The translations under genes and the position numbers were made by a program. The notes below the pieces were generated by a model, which had not been told where the DNA came from, did not search any database, and saw only the letters and a list, made by a program, of their open reading frames with translations. From positions 1 through 60,545 of the forward strand of contig CADAJV010000017.1 in the NCBI GenBank assembly GCA_902788275.1: DNA of 60,545 bases, given 5' to 3'. This document shows, in pieces, positions 16,128 through 25,303 of the stretch; position 1 is the first letter of the stretch; every line of letters begins with the position of its first letter. Origin of the DNA: an uncultured Bacteroidales bacterium (GTDB taxonomy: Bacteria > Bacteroidota > Bacteroidia > Bacteroidales > Bacteroidaceae).

Positions 16128-18650
16128 TTAAGCATTAGAGTCGTTTTCAGTGAAATCAAATTCGGCATCTGCTTCGGGAGCATCGGGCTCGGCCTCCACA
16201 TGGCATACGGAGGAGATGGTGTCGTTGCGCTTGGCCAGGTCTATGAGCTTGACGCCCTGGGTTACGCGACCCTGCACACTGATGGTGCGTACGGGCACGC
16301 GGATGGCTGTGCCACTCTTGTTGATGACCACCAGGTCGTTACTGTCGTTGACAAGGAGTATGGCCACCAGTTTGCCGGTCTTCTCGGTGATGTTGATGGT
16401 CTTGACTCCCTTGCCGCCACGACCCGTTAGGCGATAGTCGTCAATGAGTGAGCGCTTGCCGATACCCTTCTCTGAGAGTACCAAGATGGTGCTTTCGGCA
16501 TCCTGCGCCCATGCGCATATCATGCCTACGACCTCGTCGTCGGCACCGTCGAGGGTCACACCCTTCACGCCAGTGGCGTTGCGGCCCATGGCGCGCACCT
16601 TGCTCTCATTGAAGCGGATGGCGCGACCGTTGCGAGTGGCAATTATTATCTCGCTACTGCCGTCAGTAAGACTTACACTAACGATTGAGTCATCCTCACG
16701 TATATTGATGGCATTCACGCCGTTAGCACGCGGACGAGAGTAGTCGGCCAGTACGGTCTTCTTGATTATACCCTTGCGTGAGCAGAAGGTGATGAAGTGG
16801 CTCTTGCAGAAGTCCTCATCCTTGAGGTTCTGCACATGAATCATAGTGTTGAGGGCATCGTCGCCAGGGATATTGAGCATATTCTGAATGGCGCGTCCCT
16901 TGGAGTTCTTGACTCCCTCGGGCACCTCATAGACCTTAAGCCAATAGCAGCGACCCTTTTGGGTAAAGAAGAGCAGTGTGTCGTGCATATTGGCGCGATA
17001 GACTTTGTCAATAAAGTCGGCGTCGCGCGTAGATGACAGCTTACTGCCTATGCCGCCACGGCCCTGGGCATGGAACTCGCTCAGCGGGGTGCGCTTGATG
17101 TAGCCCAGATGGCTGGTGGTAATCATCATCGGGTCGTTGGCAAAAAAGTCTTCGGGGTTGAAGTTGTCGGCCTCGCCCGGCATTATCTCGGTGAGGCGCG
17201 GCTCAGACCACTTATCCTTGACCTCAAGGAGCTCGTCCTTGATGACCTTCTTGCAGAGCTCGTCGTCGGAGAGTATTTGATTGTAATACTCAATCTTGCG
17301 CATCAGCTCATCAAACTCAGCGTGCAGCTGCTCCTGCTGCAGACCGGTGAGCTGACGCAGGCGCATCTCAACGATGGCCTTGGCCTGGATGTCGTCAAGC
17401 TCAAAGCGCTTCATCAGGCCCTCTACGGCATCCTGCGGAGTCTTGGAGGCACGGATGATGCGTACCACCTCGTCGATATTGTCGGAGGCTATGATCAGGC
17501 CCTCCAGAATGTGGGCCCTCTCCTGTGCCTTGCGCAGATCATACTGCGTGCGACGAATCACTACGTCGTGGCGATGCTCGATAAAGTATTTGATACAGTC
17601 CTTGAGGGTGAGCAGGCGCGGACGGCCGTGCACCAGTGCTATATTATTGACGCTGAAGGAGCACTGCAGGTCAGTCATCTTAAGCAGCTTGTTAAGCACC
17701 ACATTGGCATTGGCATCGCGCTTAACGTCAACCACAATGCGCATACCCTCACGACCCGTCTCGTCATTGACATTGGCAATGCCCACCACCTTTTTCTCAT
17801 TGCTGAGCATGGCAATCTTCTTGATGAGCTCAGCCTTGTTGACGCCATAGGGAATCTCGGTGATGACGATGGCCGAGTGAGTACCCTCGTCCTCTATCTC
17901 ATAGCGAGCACGCATTACCACACGGCCGCGGCCGGTGGAATAGGCGTCCTTTACTCCCTGCAGACCGCAGATGATGCCGCCGGTGGGGAAGTCGGGAGCC
18001 GGGATATACTGCATCAGCTCGTCAACTGTGATGTCGGGATTGTCAACATAGGCTACGCAGCCGTCAATCACCTCGCCCAGATTATGGGTGGGCACATTGG
18101 TGGCCATACCTACGGCAATACCTGTTGCGCCGTTGACCAGGAAGTTGGGGATGCGGGTTGGCATAACGGTAGGCTCCTGCAGGGTGTCGTCGAAGTTGGG
18201 ACGCATGTCAACAGTCTCCTTGTCGAGATCCTGCATCATGGCCTCGCCCAGCTGTGTGAGACGGGCCTCGGTGTAACGCATGGCGGCAGCAGAGTCGCCG
18301 TCAACGCTACCGAAGTTACCCTGGCCGTCCACCAGCACCTGGCGCATATTCCATGGCTGGGCCAGCCTTACCAGTGCTCCATAAACAGAGGAGTCGCCGT
18401 GGGGATGGTACTTACCGAGCACCTCACCGACTATACGGGCACTCTTCTTGTAGGGGCTGTTGTGGGTGTTACCTATGCCCAGCATACCATAGAGAATGCG
18501 GCGGTGCACAGGCTTGAATCCGTCCCTCACGTCAGGCAAGGCACGGGCTACGATTACCGACATGGAGTAGTCAATATAGCTGCTCCGCATCTCACGGTTA
18601 AGGTCAACCTTGAGAATCCTGTCGTTGTTTAAATTTTGTGTGTCGTCCAT
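16128..18650 (-). CDS. gyrA: DNA gyrase subunit A
   Basis: The 840-residue breakage-reunion subunit of gyrase, which with GyrB adds negative supercoils using ATP. The N-terminus ([30 protein letters not shown]) is diagnostic. The catalytic tyrosine is Tyr126 in [10 protein letters not shown]. The quinolone-resistance region reads [19 protein letters not shown]: Ser87 is the equivalent of E. coli Ser83, while the position of E. coli Asp87 is Gly91. The C-terminal pinwheel is present with a GyrA-box-like [10 protein letters not shown]. The acidic tail ([22 protein letters not shown]) is usual. A minus-strand TAATTTTG (18714-18707) could be the -7 element; no good -33 partner is seen. Confidence 0.97.
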   Translation of the reverse strand: MDDTQNLNNDRILKVDLNREMRSSYIDYSMSVIVARALPDVRDGFKPVHRRILYGMLGIGNTHNSPYKKSARIVGEVLGKYHPHGDSSVYGALVRLAQPWNMRQVLVDGQGNFGSVDGDSAAAMRYTEARLTQLGEAMMQDLDKETVDMRPNFDDTLQEPTVMPTRIPNFLVNGATGIAVGMATNVPTHNLGEVIDGCVAYVDNPDITVDELMQYIPAPDFPTGGIICGLQGVKDAYSTGRGRVVMRARYEIEDEGTHSAIVITEIPYGVNKAELIKKIAMLSNEKKVVGIANVNDETGREGMRIVVDVKRDANANVVLNKLLKMTDLQCSFSVNNIALVHGRPRLLTLKDCIKYFIEHRHDVVIRRTQYDLRKAQERAHILEGLIIASDNIDEVVRIIRASKTPQDAVEGLMKRFELDDIQAKAIVEMRLRQLTGLQQEQLHAEFDELMRKIEYYNQILSDDELCKKVIKDELLEVKDKWSEPRLTEIMPGEADNFNPEDFFANDPMMITTSHLGYIKRTPLSEFHAQGRGGIGSKLSSTRDADFIDKVYRANMHDTLLFFTQKGRCYWLKVYEVPEGVKNSKGRAIQNMLNIPGDDALNTMIHVQNLKDEDFCKSHFITFCSRKGIIKKTVLADYSRPRANGVNAINIREDDSIVSVSLTDGSSEIIIATRNGRAIRFNESKVRAMGRNATGVKGVTLDGADDEVVGMICAWAQDAESTILVLSEKGIGKRSLIDDYRLTGRGGKGVKTINITEKTGKLVAILLVNDSNDLVVINKSGTAIRVPVRTISVQGRVTQGVKLIDLAKRNDTISSVCHVEAEPDAPEADAEFDFTENDSNA

Positions 18651-18921
18651 ATGATATATAAGTATTATGTTTTGAGGGTTAAGGTTTTCTTTCTGTTTTT
18701 GGACTTCAAAATTACTAATTTTTCTGCAAACGGCCCCTTAATGCAGGCAATAAAAATCACTTTGAACCCAAAAATTAGGCATTTTTAGCGTTTCTGGCGC
18801 ATTTTGGTTTGATTTCCGACAGGTTGTCGGCGGACATCGCCAACTTCGGCAGCAACAAGCTAAAGGCCGTTAACAGCCCTCCTGGGATTTCCGGCAGACG
18901 ATTCTCTTTGCTGTGAAACGC
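18651..18921. other. Intergenic region upstream of gyrA
   Basis: The stretch holds the putative gyrA -7 element (18707-18714) and a GC-richer block at 18790-18915 with inverted words (TTGTCGGCGGACATCGCCAA). A 60-codon minus-strand frame at 18775-18957 has no convincing protein features. The block may be another dispersed repeat, but no second copy is visible in this window. Confidence 0.4.
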
Positions 18922-18965
18922 AAAAGAAGGTGCAAGGCGTATTGCTACGTCCTGCACCTTCTTTT
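18922..18965 (-). terminator. Terminator of panC-panD
   Basis: AAAAGAAGGTGCA and TGCACCTTCTTTT form a perfect 13-bp stem; the 18-base interior can pair further (GGCGTA with TACGTCC). T-runs are built into the stem ends on both strands, so it may act in both directions. Confidence 0.85.
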
Positions 18966-18970
18966 CATTC

Positions 18971-19020
18971 TCTATTATTACAAGCGGTTACCCTCTCTAT
19001 TATTACAAGCGGTTACCCTC
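18971..19020. repeat. 25-bp tandem duplication of the panD 3' end
   Basis: Two identical 25-bp units abut (18971-18995 and 18996-19020). The unit at 18996 carries the last codons and stop of panD; the outer copy repeats GNRL plus stop beyond the gene. Confidence 0.9.
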
Positions 19021-19347
19021 CTTGGGGAACACTATCTGCGGCTTAAAGGTCTTGGCCTCCTCCAGTGGCATGGAGCCAAAGGCCATGATGATGACAATGT
19101 CACCCACCTCCACCTTGCGCGCTGCTGCACCATTGAGGCATACACATCCACTGCCACGCTCGCCGGCTATCACATAGGTCTCAAGGCGCTCGCCGTTATT
19201 GTTATCCACCACATAGACATGCTCGCCCCTGATAAGGCCGGCAGCATCCATGAGATCCTCGTCAATGGTGATACTGCCCACATAATCGAGGTTGGCATCG
19301 GTTACTGTTGCACGATGTATCTTTGACTTAAGAACTTCTACGTTCAT
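19003..19347 (-). CDS. panD: Aspartate 1-decarboxylase
   Basis: A 114-residue pyruvoyl-dependent enzyme that makes beta-alanine from aspartate for pantothenate and CoA. It is made as a zymogen cut between Gly24 and Ser25; with the ATG at 19347 the motif YVGS puts the pair at exactly 24-25, which supports that start over the upstream ATG at 19359. The active-site RHRATVT-type strand ([14 protein letters not shown]), the NGAAARK loop and the IIMAFGSM strand match the family. It lies 87 bases downstream of panC in the usual Bacteroidetes pair. The 3' end is tandemly duplicated. Confidence 0.96.
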   Translation of the reverse strand: MNVEVLKSKIHRATVTDANLDYVGSITIDEDLMDAAGLIRGEHVYVVDNNNGERLETYVIAGERGSGCVCLNGAAARKVEVGDIVIIMAFGSMPLEEAKTFKPQIVFPKEGNRL

Positions 19348-19434
19348 ATCTGCTATCAATTATAAAAACGATCTAACCGCAAATGGCGTAGTCTGCCATC
19401 CCTAGGGCAAGTATTAAACCGCCCAATTACAAAT

Positions 19435-20283
19435 TTACTTATACCTTATATTATCTATCAGCCTGACGGGACGATGGCCGCAGAATACGGTGATACACCC
19501 CACCACGGAATCACTGTCGCTCCACTCGCTAAGACTGCTGAGGGAGTCACCGTCAACTATGTCGTAGTACTGCACCTCAAGCCCCTCGACATTGTTGATT
19601 CCGTCCACCACAAAGATCTTGGTCTCGGCCAGTGTATGCGACTGCATAAACTCCTTGCTCTCAAAGAGATACTTGGATATATTGAGGGCAATCTTGCGCT
19701 CGTCATCAGTCAGCAGGGCATTGCGGCTGCTGAGAGCCAGGCCGTCCTTCTCTCTCACAATGGGACACGGGCAAATCTCCACCTTAAACCCAAGGTCCTT
19801 AACCATAGCCTTGATTACGGCCACCTGCTGGTAGTCCTTCTCGCCAAAATAAGCGCGGTCGGGCTCCACAGCATAGAAAAGCTTGCTGACAATCTGGCAC
19901 ACACCATTGAAATGACCGGGACGGAAAGCACCCTCCATCACCGTGTCGGTGGGTGGATAGGAGAACTGGCGCGTATCGGGTTCAGGATACATCTCCCTGA
20001 CCGACGGGGCAAACACCACATCGGCTCCGATGCTCTCAAGCAGGGCACAGTCGGCATCCATAGTGTGAGGATAATTCTTGAGGTCATTCTTGTCATTAAA
20101 CTGGGTAGGATTGACAAAGTCGCTGACAACGGTAAACCCGTTCTCCTTGACGCTGCGCCTGACCAGAGAAGCATGACCTTCGTGCAGCGCACCCATAGTG
20201 GGCACCAACCCGATGGTCTTACCTTCCTGACGAGCTGTATCCAGCACAGCCTTTAGTTTCTTTATCGTCTTTACAATCTGCAT
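19435..20283 (-). CDS. panC: Pantothenate synthetase
   Basis: A 282-residue ATP-dependent ligase joining pantoate and beta-alanine. The nucleotidyl-transferase signature [20 protein letters not shown] (HxGH at about residues 34-37), the NPTQFN loop, GEKDYQQ and the KMSKS-like loop [12 protein letters not shown] are all present. The frame is open to 20328, but homologous PanC proteins begin at the equivalent of [15 protein letters not shown], so the ATG at 20283 is used. It is followed by panD, which supplies its beta-alanine. The gene is divergent from the starch-synthase-like gene. Confidence 0.96.
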   Translation of the reverse strand: MQIVKTIKKLKAVLDTARQEGKTIGLVPTMGALHEGHASLVRRSVKENGFTVVSDFVNPTQFNDKNDLKNYPHTMDADCALLESIGADVVFAPSVREMYPEPDTRQFSYPPTDTVMEGAFRPGHFNGVCQIVSKLFYAVEPDRAYFGEKDYQQVAVIKAMVKDLGFKVEICPCPIVREKDGLALSSRNALLTDDERKIALNISKYLFESKEFMQSHTLAETKIFVVDGINNVEGLEVQYYDIVDGDSLSSLSEWSDSDSVVGCITVFCGHRPVRLIDNIRYK

Positions 20284-20529
20284 TGTCGCGGTATTGATTT
20301 TCAGTTTTCGGAGTGCAAAATAACACATTTCTTTTCACATAGAGAAACTTTTGCGCACGAAAATACAATATCGATGCCAAAAGTCAATACCCACCCTACT
20401 TCACTGCACCGAACGCCTTCACCCTACAAAGCGACAGAAAAGTAAGAAAAAAGGGCAGAAGAAAGGACCACTTGCACACTTTTTGTCAGCTTTTTGCAAC
20501 AAAACGTGTTCTGTTTAAGAAAAAATCAC

Positions 20530-20537
20530 TATCTTTG
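20530..20537 (+). promoter_or_regulatory. Putative -7 element of the starch-synthase-like gene
   Basis: TATCTTTG matches the TAnnTTTG consensus about 109 bases before the start codon. No TTTG lies at the right distance, so the -33 part is weak. Confidence 0.5.
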
Positions 20538-20543
20538 CAATAC

Positions 20544-20612
20544 CTACGTATTACCTAAACCGATAGGATGAGCAAAGTTTACTATAGCAATCCTATGGAT
20601 TAAGGAACGTAG
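20544..20612 (+). promoter_or_regulatory. Structured 5' leader of unknown type
   Basis: CTACGT (20544-20549) can pair with ACGTAG (20607-20612), enclosing ATAGGAT (20563-20569) paired with ATCCTAT (20590-20596). The two nested stems begin seven bases after the -7 element, at about the expected start of the transcript. I do not recognise a known riboswitch. The remaining bases of the 362-base divergent gap hold nothing else clear. Confidence 0.4.
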
Positions 20613-20645
20613 CCGTGAAGAAAAAAGAATTTATAATTATAAATA

Positions 20646-21458
20646 ATGAGTAAGAAAGTACTCTTTATCTCACAGGAGATAACTCCTTTTGTTCCGGAAA
20701 CCCCCGCATCAGTGCTGGGCAAGGAAATTCCCCAAACAATCTTTGAGTTGGGCTATGAGGCCCGAGCCTTCCACCCCAAATGGGGCAACATCAACGAGCG
20801 ACGCAACCAGCTACATGAGGTACAGCGCCTTTCGGGCATGAACACCATCATTGACGACACTGACCACCCACTCATTATCAAGGTGGCCACCCTGCCCCAG
20901 ACAAAGATGCAGGTATATTTTGTTGACAATGAGGACTACTTCCTTAAGCGTCTGGCAGCCTGCGACCGCGACGGAGTGGAATATAACGACAACTATGAGC
21001 GCGCCGTATTCTTTGGACGCAGCGCACTGGAGATTACAAAAAAACTACGCTGGTATCCCAACTACGTGCTTTGCCAGGGCTGGATATCGGCCGTAGCTCC
21101 GTTCCTGATGAAGACTGTCTATAAGGACGAGCCCGCCTTCTGCGACGCTAAGGTGGTAACCGCCCTACAGCCTTTAGACATCACCAAGCCTATGCCCGAG
21201 CGATTCCCCTACTTCCTCGCTTTTCGCAATGTAGACATCAAGGAGGTCAACCGCTACAAGATGGAATTTAAGCAGCCACGCGACTTGATGAAGCTGGCTC
21301 TGAAATTCTCAGACGCCGCCGTTGTGACCGAAGAAGGCACAGACCCCGAACTGCTGAAATATGCAAAGTCTATCGGCCTGCCAATCATCAGCTACGAGCC
21401 TGGCAGCACACGCCAGGAGAAAACAGCCAAGCTCAACGCCCTGCTTGAAACCCTGTAA
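20646..21458 (+). CDS. Glycogen/starch synthase-like protein, N-terminal GT5 domain only
   Basis: A 270-residue protein resembling the first Rossmann domain of bacterial glycogen synthase: KVLFISQEITPFVPETPASVLGKEIPQTIFELGYEARAFHPKWGNINERR corresponds to the ADP-glucose-binding N-terminal half, and YNDNYERAVFFGRSALEITKKLRWYPNYVLCQGW to its second conserved block. The C-terminal GT-B half with the catalytic glutamate pair is absent, yet the gene ends cleanly, so this is the short form found next to panC in Bacteroidales and not an accidental truncation. Its activity is not established from sequence. It is divergent from panC and followed by the DUF4270 lipoprotein gene. Confidence 0.8.
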   Translation: MSKKVLFISQEITPFVPETPASVLGKEIPQTIFELGYEARAFHPKWGNINERRNQLHEVQRLSGMNTIIDDTDHPLIIKVATLPQTKMQVYFVDNEDYFLKRLAACDRDGVEYNDNYERAVFFGRSALEITKKLRWYPNYVLCQGWISAVAPFLMKTVYKDEPAFCDAKVVTALQPLDITKPMPERFPYFLAFRNVDIKEVNRYKMEFKQPRDLMKLALKFSDAAVVTEEGTDPELLKYAKSIGLPIISYEPGSTRQEKTAKLNALLETL

Positions 21459-21486
21459 CAAGAGTTAACCCCTATTCAGCTTTACA

Positions 21487-21562
21487 ACGTTTCGATTAAG
21501 CCACAGGAAGAAGGCATGTCTTATCATGTTACGGCAAAGAAATGTGGTTGCAAAGAAACCAG
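21487..21562 (+). repeat. Dispersed palindromic repeat, family B copy 2
   Basis: Begins ACGTTTCGATTAAGCC and ends TGTGGTTGCAAAGAA, matching the ends of the copy at 24.17 kb; the middle is diverged. It lies directly before the DUF4270 gene and may overlap its promoter or leader. Confidence 0.6.
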
Positions 21563-21577
21563 CTATTTAGTTGTAAT

Positions 21578-22975
21578 ATGGCCAAATTATTAAATAGTCA
21601 ACTAAAGACGCTCCTGTCGCTCTGCATTGCATTGGCAGCGAGCATATCCCTCACCTCTTGTGACGACGAAACCGGCACCCTCGGCATAAGCACTATGCCC
21701 TCCTACGACCAGAGCCGCACATCACAAGCCATTTATGACGTACTTACACGCTCGGTGGCCGCAGACTCGCTGGCAGCCTTTACATCCGACTGCTATCTGG
21801 GCCGTGTCTCCGACCCTGAGACAAACTCCACCACCACCTGCAATTTTATAGCACAGTTTGCCGTGCTGGAGGATGACATTCTGCCTGACATATCAGCCAT
21901 GTACAAGGAGGATGGACAAGTGGTGGCCGACTCCGTAGTGCTAAATCTCTACATCAAGACTTACTACGGCGACTCCGTTAACTCCATGAAGATAGGGGTA
22001 TATGAGCTTGACTCTGCCAACGTGATTCCCGAGGGACGCTACATCTACACCAACATAGACCCCGAAGACTACCTGAGCGACAGCCCCTCGGCTGTAAAGA
22101 AGGAGACCACCTTTGCGGTAGCTGACTTCGACGTAGCCGACACAGTGCGCTTTGCGTCAAGCTACACCAAGAACATACGCATATCACTGCCCGCAGAATA
22201 CGGCACCCGAATACTGCGCCTCTACTATGAACACCCCGAGTATTTCCGCAACTCATACGCCTTCATCCATCATGTGGTGCCAGGCTTCTACTTTAAGGTG
22301 CTTGGCGGCAATGGCACCATGGTGGACATTGACATCACTACGCTCAGCATATTCTTCCGCTTCAACATAGCTGACAAGACTTATGTGGGCGTTAAGCGAG
22401 TGGCATCCACCAGCGAGGTGATACAGTGCAACTACTTTGACAATCGCAACCTGCAGCCACTGATGGAGGCAGAAGGCTACACCTTCGTAAAGTCGCCTGT
22501 AGCCATCTTTACCGAGGCCACACTGCCTATTGAGTCCATAATGCATAATCACGAGAACGATTCAATAAACGGTGCCAAACTGGTGCTGCCACGATACAAC
22601 AACGGAAGTTCGTCCACTTACACCCTGCCCACGCCCAGTAAACTGCTGATGGTGCGCAAGAGCGAGCTGCACAAATTCTTTGAGCAGCGACAGGTGCCCG
22701 ACAACCGTACCAGCTATGTTGCCGACTTCTCGTCAACCAACAATTCATACACCTTCACCAACATTGCACCATTGGTAGCTAAGATGTATAAGGACAGCAA
22801 CACCTCCGACCCCGACTGGAACAAGGTGATACTCCTGCCGGTGAAAACCAGCACAAACAGCAGTGGCAAGATTATTGCTTTGGACAACGACCTGTCGATG
22901 GCCTCCGTAAAACTGATGGGAGGCCCCGACAATCCTATAGGTATAACAATTATTTACAGTAGCTTCAGCGACTAG
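21578..22975 (+). CDS. DUF4270 family lipoprotein
   Basis: A 465-residue surface or periplasmic lipoprotein. The signal ends in a lipobox (AASISLTSC, cysteine at about residue 28). It shows the DUF4270 pattern: VLTRSVAADSLAAFTSDCYLGRVSDPET near the start, then beta-rich sequence and a late INGAKLVLPRYN block. The family is Bacteroidetes-specific and its role is unknown; the link with a starch-synthase-like gene is conserved as I recall it. The frame opens at 21542, but those twelve codons derive from the family B repeat, so the ATG at 21578 before the signal peptide is chosen. A strong terminator follows. Confidence 0.85.
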   Translation: MAKLLNSQLKTLLSLCIALAASISLTSCDDETGTLGISTMPSYDQSRTSQAIYDVLTRSVAADSLAAFTSDCYLGRVSDPETNSTTTCNFIAQFAVLEDDILPDISAMYKEDGQVVADSVVLNLYIKTYYGDSVNSMKIGVYELDSANVIPEGRYIYTNIDPEDYLSDSPSAVKKETTFAVADFDVADTVRFASSYTKNIRISLPAEYGTRILRLYYEHPEYFRNSYAFIHHVVPGFYFKVLGGNGTMVDIDITTLSIFFRFNIADKTYVGVKRVASTSEVIQCNYFDNRNLQPLMEAEGYTFVKSPVAIFTEATLPIESIMHNHENDSINGAKLVLPRYNNGSSSTYTLPTPSKLLMVRKSELHKFFEQRQVPDNRTSYVADFSSTNNSYTFTNIAPLVAKMYKDSNTSDPDWNKVILLPVKTSTNSSGKIIALDNDLSMASVKLMGGPDNPIGITIIYSSFSD

Positions 22976-23006
22976 TAACATTGCTACACAGCGCACTACT
23001 ACTGAC

Positions 23007-23048
23007 CTGCACGGCATCTGCACACAACAAATGCCGTGCAGATTTTTT
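23007..23048 (+). terminator. Rho-independent terminator after the DUF4270 gene
   Basis: CTGCACGGCAT and ATGCCGTGCAG form a perfect 11-bp stem with a 13-base loop, followed by A and six Ts. Confidence 0.92.
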
Positions 23049-23135
23049 ATGAAATTTATGATAGCTCACTGATCAACAACATCTTTTTATATGTTTTTTA
23101 TGATTGCGCGCGTACATTATTATATATAAATTCAC

Positions 23136-23143
23136 TACCTTTG
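23136..23143 (+). promoter_or_regulatory. Putative -7 element of the GT2 gene
   Basis: TACCTTTG matches the TAnnTTTG consensus 20 bases before the start codon; no clear TTTG partner is present upstream. Confidence 0.55.
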
Positions 23144-23162
23144 CTCACGAAAAGACACTAAT

Positions 23163-24158
23163 ATGAAATATTCTATCATAATACCCGTTTACAATCGGCC
23201 TGATGAGTTGCGCGAACTTCTGGAGAGTATCGTAACCCAAGACCGTGACACAAGCGACGTGGAAGTGCTGGTAGTGGAAGACGGCTCCTCCATCAAGAGT
23301 GAGGATGTGGCCTGCCAATATGCCGACCGCATCAACGTACGCTATCTGCCCAAAGAGAACTCCGGCCCCGGCCCGGCACGCAACTATGGTGCCGAGAGAG
23401 CCACGGGCGAGTGGTTGCTGATACTGGACAGCGACGTAGTGCTGCCTCCAGGCTATCTACAGGCCATTGATGCCGAGCTGGACCGCGAAGATTGCGATGC
23501 CTTTGGCGGCCCCGACCGTGCCAGTAAAGACTTCTCCGTCATGCAGAAGGCTATCAACTACGCCATGACCTCCTTCTTCACCACCGGCGGCATTCGCGGC
23601 GGCAAAAAGAAGATGGACAAATTCTACCCTCGCTCATTCAACATGGGCGTAAGGCGCGAGGTTTATGAGACTCTGGACGGATTCAGCAAGATGCGTTTCG
23701 GTGAGGATATAGACCTCAGCATCCGTATCTTTAAGGGCGGCTACCGCTGCCGTCTGTTTCCCGAGGCATGGGTGTGGCACAAGCGTCGTACCGACCTCAA
23801 GAAATTCTTCAAGCAGGTGCATAACTCGGGCATTGCGCGCATCAACCTCTACAAGCGCTACCCTGACAGCCTCAAGCTTGTTCACACCCTGCCCGCAGTG
23901 TTCACTATCGGGTGCGCCCTACTACTGCTGATAAGCCCCTTCTTCCCGTGGGCACTCGCCCTGCTGTTCCTCTACGCCGTCATAATATTCCTTGATGCCA
24001 CGCTGGCAGACGGAAACATTGAGGTGGGTCTCATGGCTGTGCCTGCCGCCTTTGTGCAGCTCACCGGCTATGGTAGCGGATTCCTCCGCGCTGCTTGGGA
24101 GAGGCTGGTGATGGGGCGCGATGAATTTAGCGCTTTCAATCGCAATTTCTATAAATAA
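23163..24158 (+). CDS. Family 2 glycosyltransferase with C-terminal membrane helices
   Basis: A 331-residue GT-A transferase. Residues 1-10 form the Rossmann-like strand (MKYSIIIPVY), VVEDGSS near 38-43 contacts the nucleotide, and D89-S-D91 binds the metal. The motif FGEDIDLSIRIFKGGYRC marks the acceptor/catalytic site, followed by WVWHKRR. Two or three hydrophobic helices close the protein (FTIGCALLLLISPFFPWALALLFLYAVIIF...). The layout is that of polysaccharide or glycolipid transferases at the inner membrane. It stands alone between a terminator and a family B repeat. Confidence 0.87.
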   Translation: MKYSIIIPVYNRPDELRELLESIVTQDRDTSDVEVLVVEDGSSIKSEDVACQYADRINVRYLPKENSGPGPARNYGAERATGEWLLILDSDVVLPPGYLQAIDAELDREDCDAFGGPDRASKDFSVMQKAINYAMTSFFTTGGIRGGKKKMDKFYPRSFNMGVRREVYETLDGFSKMRFGEDIDLSIRIFKGGYRCRLFPEAWVWHKRRTDLKKFFKQVHNSGIARINLYKRYPDSLKLVHTLPAVFTIGCALLLLISPFFPWALALLFLYAVIIFLDATLADGNIEVGLMAVPAAFVQLTGYGSGFLRAAWERLVMGRDEFSAFNRNFYK

Positions 24159-24169
24159 CAGTTACAGGC

Positions 24170-24256
24170 ACGTTTCGATTAAGCCGAATAGAGAAAGCAA
24201 AGCTTGCTTCGATTATCTTGAGGCGAGGAAACGTGGTTGCGAAGAATCCAACTATT
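24170..24256 (+). repeat. Dispersed palindromic repeat, family B copy 3
   Basis: The clearest copy: CGTTTCGATTAAGCC at the left and AAACGTGGTTGCGAAGAA at the right, with GCAAAGCTTGC (a perfect self-complementary centre) and GATTATCTTGAGGCGAGG between. It fills the gap between the GT2 gene and radC. Confidence 0.65.
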
Positions 24257-24270
24257 AAAAAAGAACACAA

Positions 24271-24960
24271 ATGAGCATCAGCCTGAAACAGAGAAGCGAA
24301 GATTCACGCCCACGCGAGCGACTGCTACGCAACGGTGCCGCCAGCCTCAGCACCGCTGAGTTGCTGGCCATTCTCATTGGCTCAGGCACTACCCAGAAAG
24401 ATGCCGTACAGCTGATGGGTGAGGTGTTGGAATACTGCGACAATGACCTGACCCAACTGGGCCGCATAACCTATGAGGAGCTTACAGCTTTCAAGGGCAT
24501 AGGAGAAGCCAAGGCCATCACCGTTTTAGCTGCACTGGAGTTTGCCCGCCGCCGTATGTATGCGCGGCCCACCAAGAAACGTGAATTTAGGAACTCCGGC
24601 GAATTGTATGATTTTTTCCGCCCGCTAATGTGCGACAAGGACCACGAAGTCTTCTGGGTGCTGCTGCTTAACAATCGCCTGCAATACCTTGATGACCGCT
24701 GCCTGAGCCAGGGCGATGTCAAGGGTACAGTGATAGAGCCGCGAATGGTGTTCAACTACGTTGTGACCAAGCAGGCCGTAGCTTTTGCCGTGGCTCACAA
24801 TCATCCCTCGGGCAGCCCCAAGCCAAGCCGCGAGGACGACAACCTGACCAAACGCCTGGCATCCGTAGCGAAAGAACTGGGTGTCAGATTCGTTGACCAC
24901 ATAATAGTCTGCGAGGGAGAAAGCAATTACTACTCCTTTGCCGACCAAGGAAAAATATAA
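24271..24960 (+). CDS. radC: RadC-family JAB/MPN protein
   Basis: A 229-residue protein with an N-terminal helix-hairpin-helix (LRNGAASLSTAELLAILIGSGTTQKDAVQLM, then FKGIGEAKA) and a C-terminal JAMM metalloprotease-like domain. The zinc motif HNHPSGSPKPSREDD places histidines at 176 and 178 and the aspartate just after. RadC was long called a DNA repair protein; its biochemical role is unsettled. It starts a tightly packed plus-strand run (radC, MIP18-like, lpxH, alpha-2-macroglobulin). Confidence 0.93.
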   Translation: MSISLKQRSEDSRPRERLLRNGAASLSTAELLAILIGSGTTQKDAVQLMGEVLEYCDNDLTQLGRITYEELTAFKGIGEAKAITVLAALEFARRRMYARPTKKREFRNSGELYDFFRPLMCDKDHEVFWVLLLNNRLQYLDDRCLSQGDVKGTVIEPRMVFNYVVTKQAVAFAVAHNHPSGSPKPSREDDNLTKRLASVAKELGVRFVDHIIVCEGESNYYSFADQGKI

Positions 24961-24985
24961 ACAACACTACAAACTTTTTTCAAAA

Positions 24986-25300
24986 ATGGACAAACAACAA
25001 GTAGAAGAGCGGATAGTGGAAGTACTCAAAACTGTTTACGACCCTGAGATTCCTGCCAACATATATGACCTCGGGCTTATCTACCGTGTGGACTACAACC
25101 CCGAGGACGGCTCACTCGATTTGGATATGACTCTTACCGCCCCAGGATGTCCCCTGGCCGACTTCATTATGGAGGACGTGAGGCAGAAGGTGCTCTGCGT
25201 GGAGGGCGTCAAGACAGCCCAGGTCAACCTGGTTTTTGAACCCGAATGGACACAAGACATGATGAGCGATGAGGCCAAGATGGACCTCGGATTTATGTAG
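24986..25300 (+). CDS. MIP18/DUF59 family iron-sulfur assembly protein
   Basis: A 104-residue protein of the SufT/PaaD/MIP18 fold, thought to help transfer Fe-S clusters to client proteins. The family motif VYDPEIPANIYDLGLIY and the LTAPGCPLADFI loop with its conserved cysteine are both visible. The frame is open from 24938, which would overlap radC; the ATG at 24986 (MDKQQVEERIVEVL) matches the usual start. Three bases separate it from lpxH. Confidence 0.9.
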   Translation: MDKQQVEERIVEVLKTVYDPEIPANIYDLGLIYRVDYNPEDGSLDLDMTLTAPGCPLADFIMEDVRQKVLCVEGVKTAQVNLVFEPEWTQDMMSDEAKMDLGFM

Positions 25301-25303
25301 GAG

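Noticed and set aside
18775-18957. 60-codon minus-strand frame upstream of gyrA
   Set aside because: It runs into the panD terminator stem and shows no start signal; more likely a non-coding repeat block.
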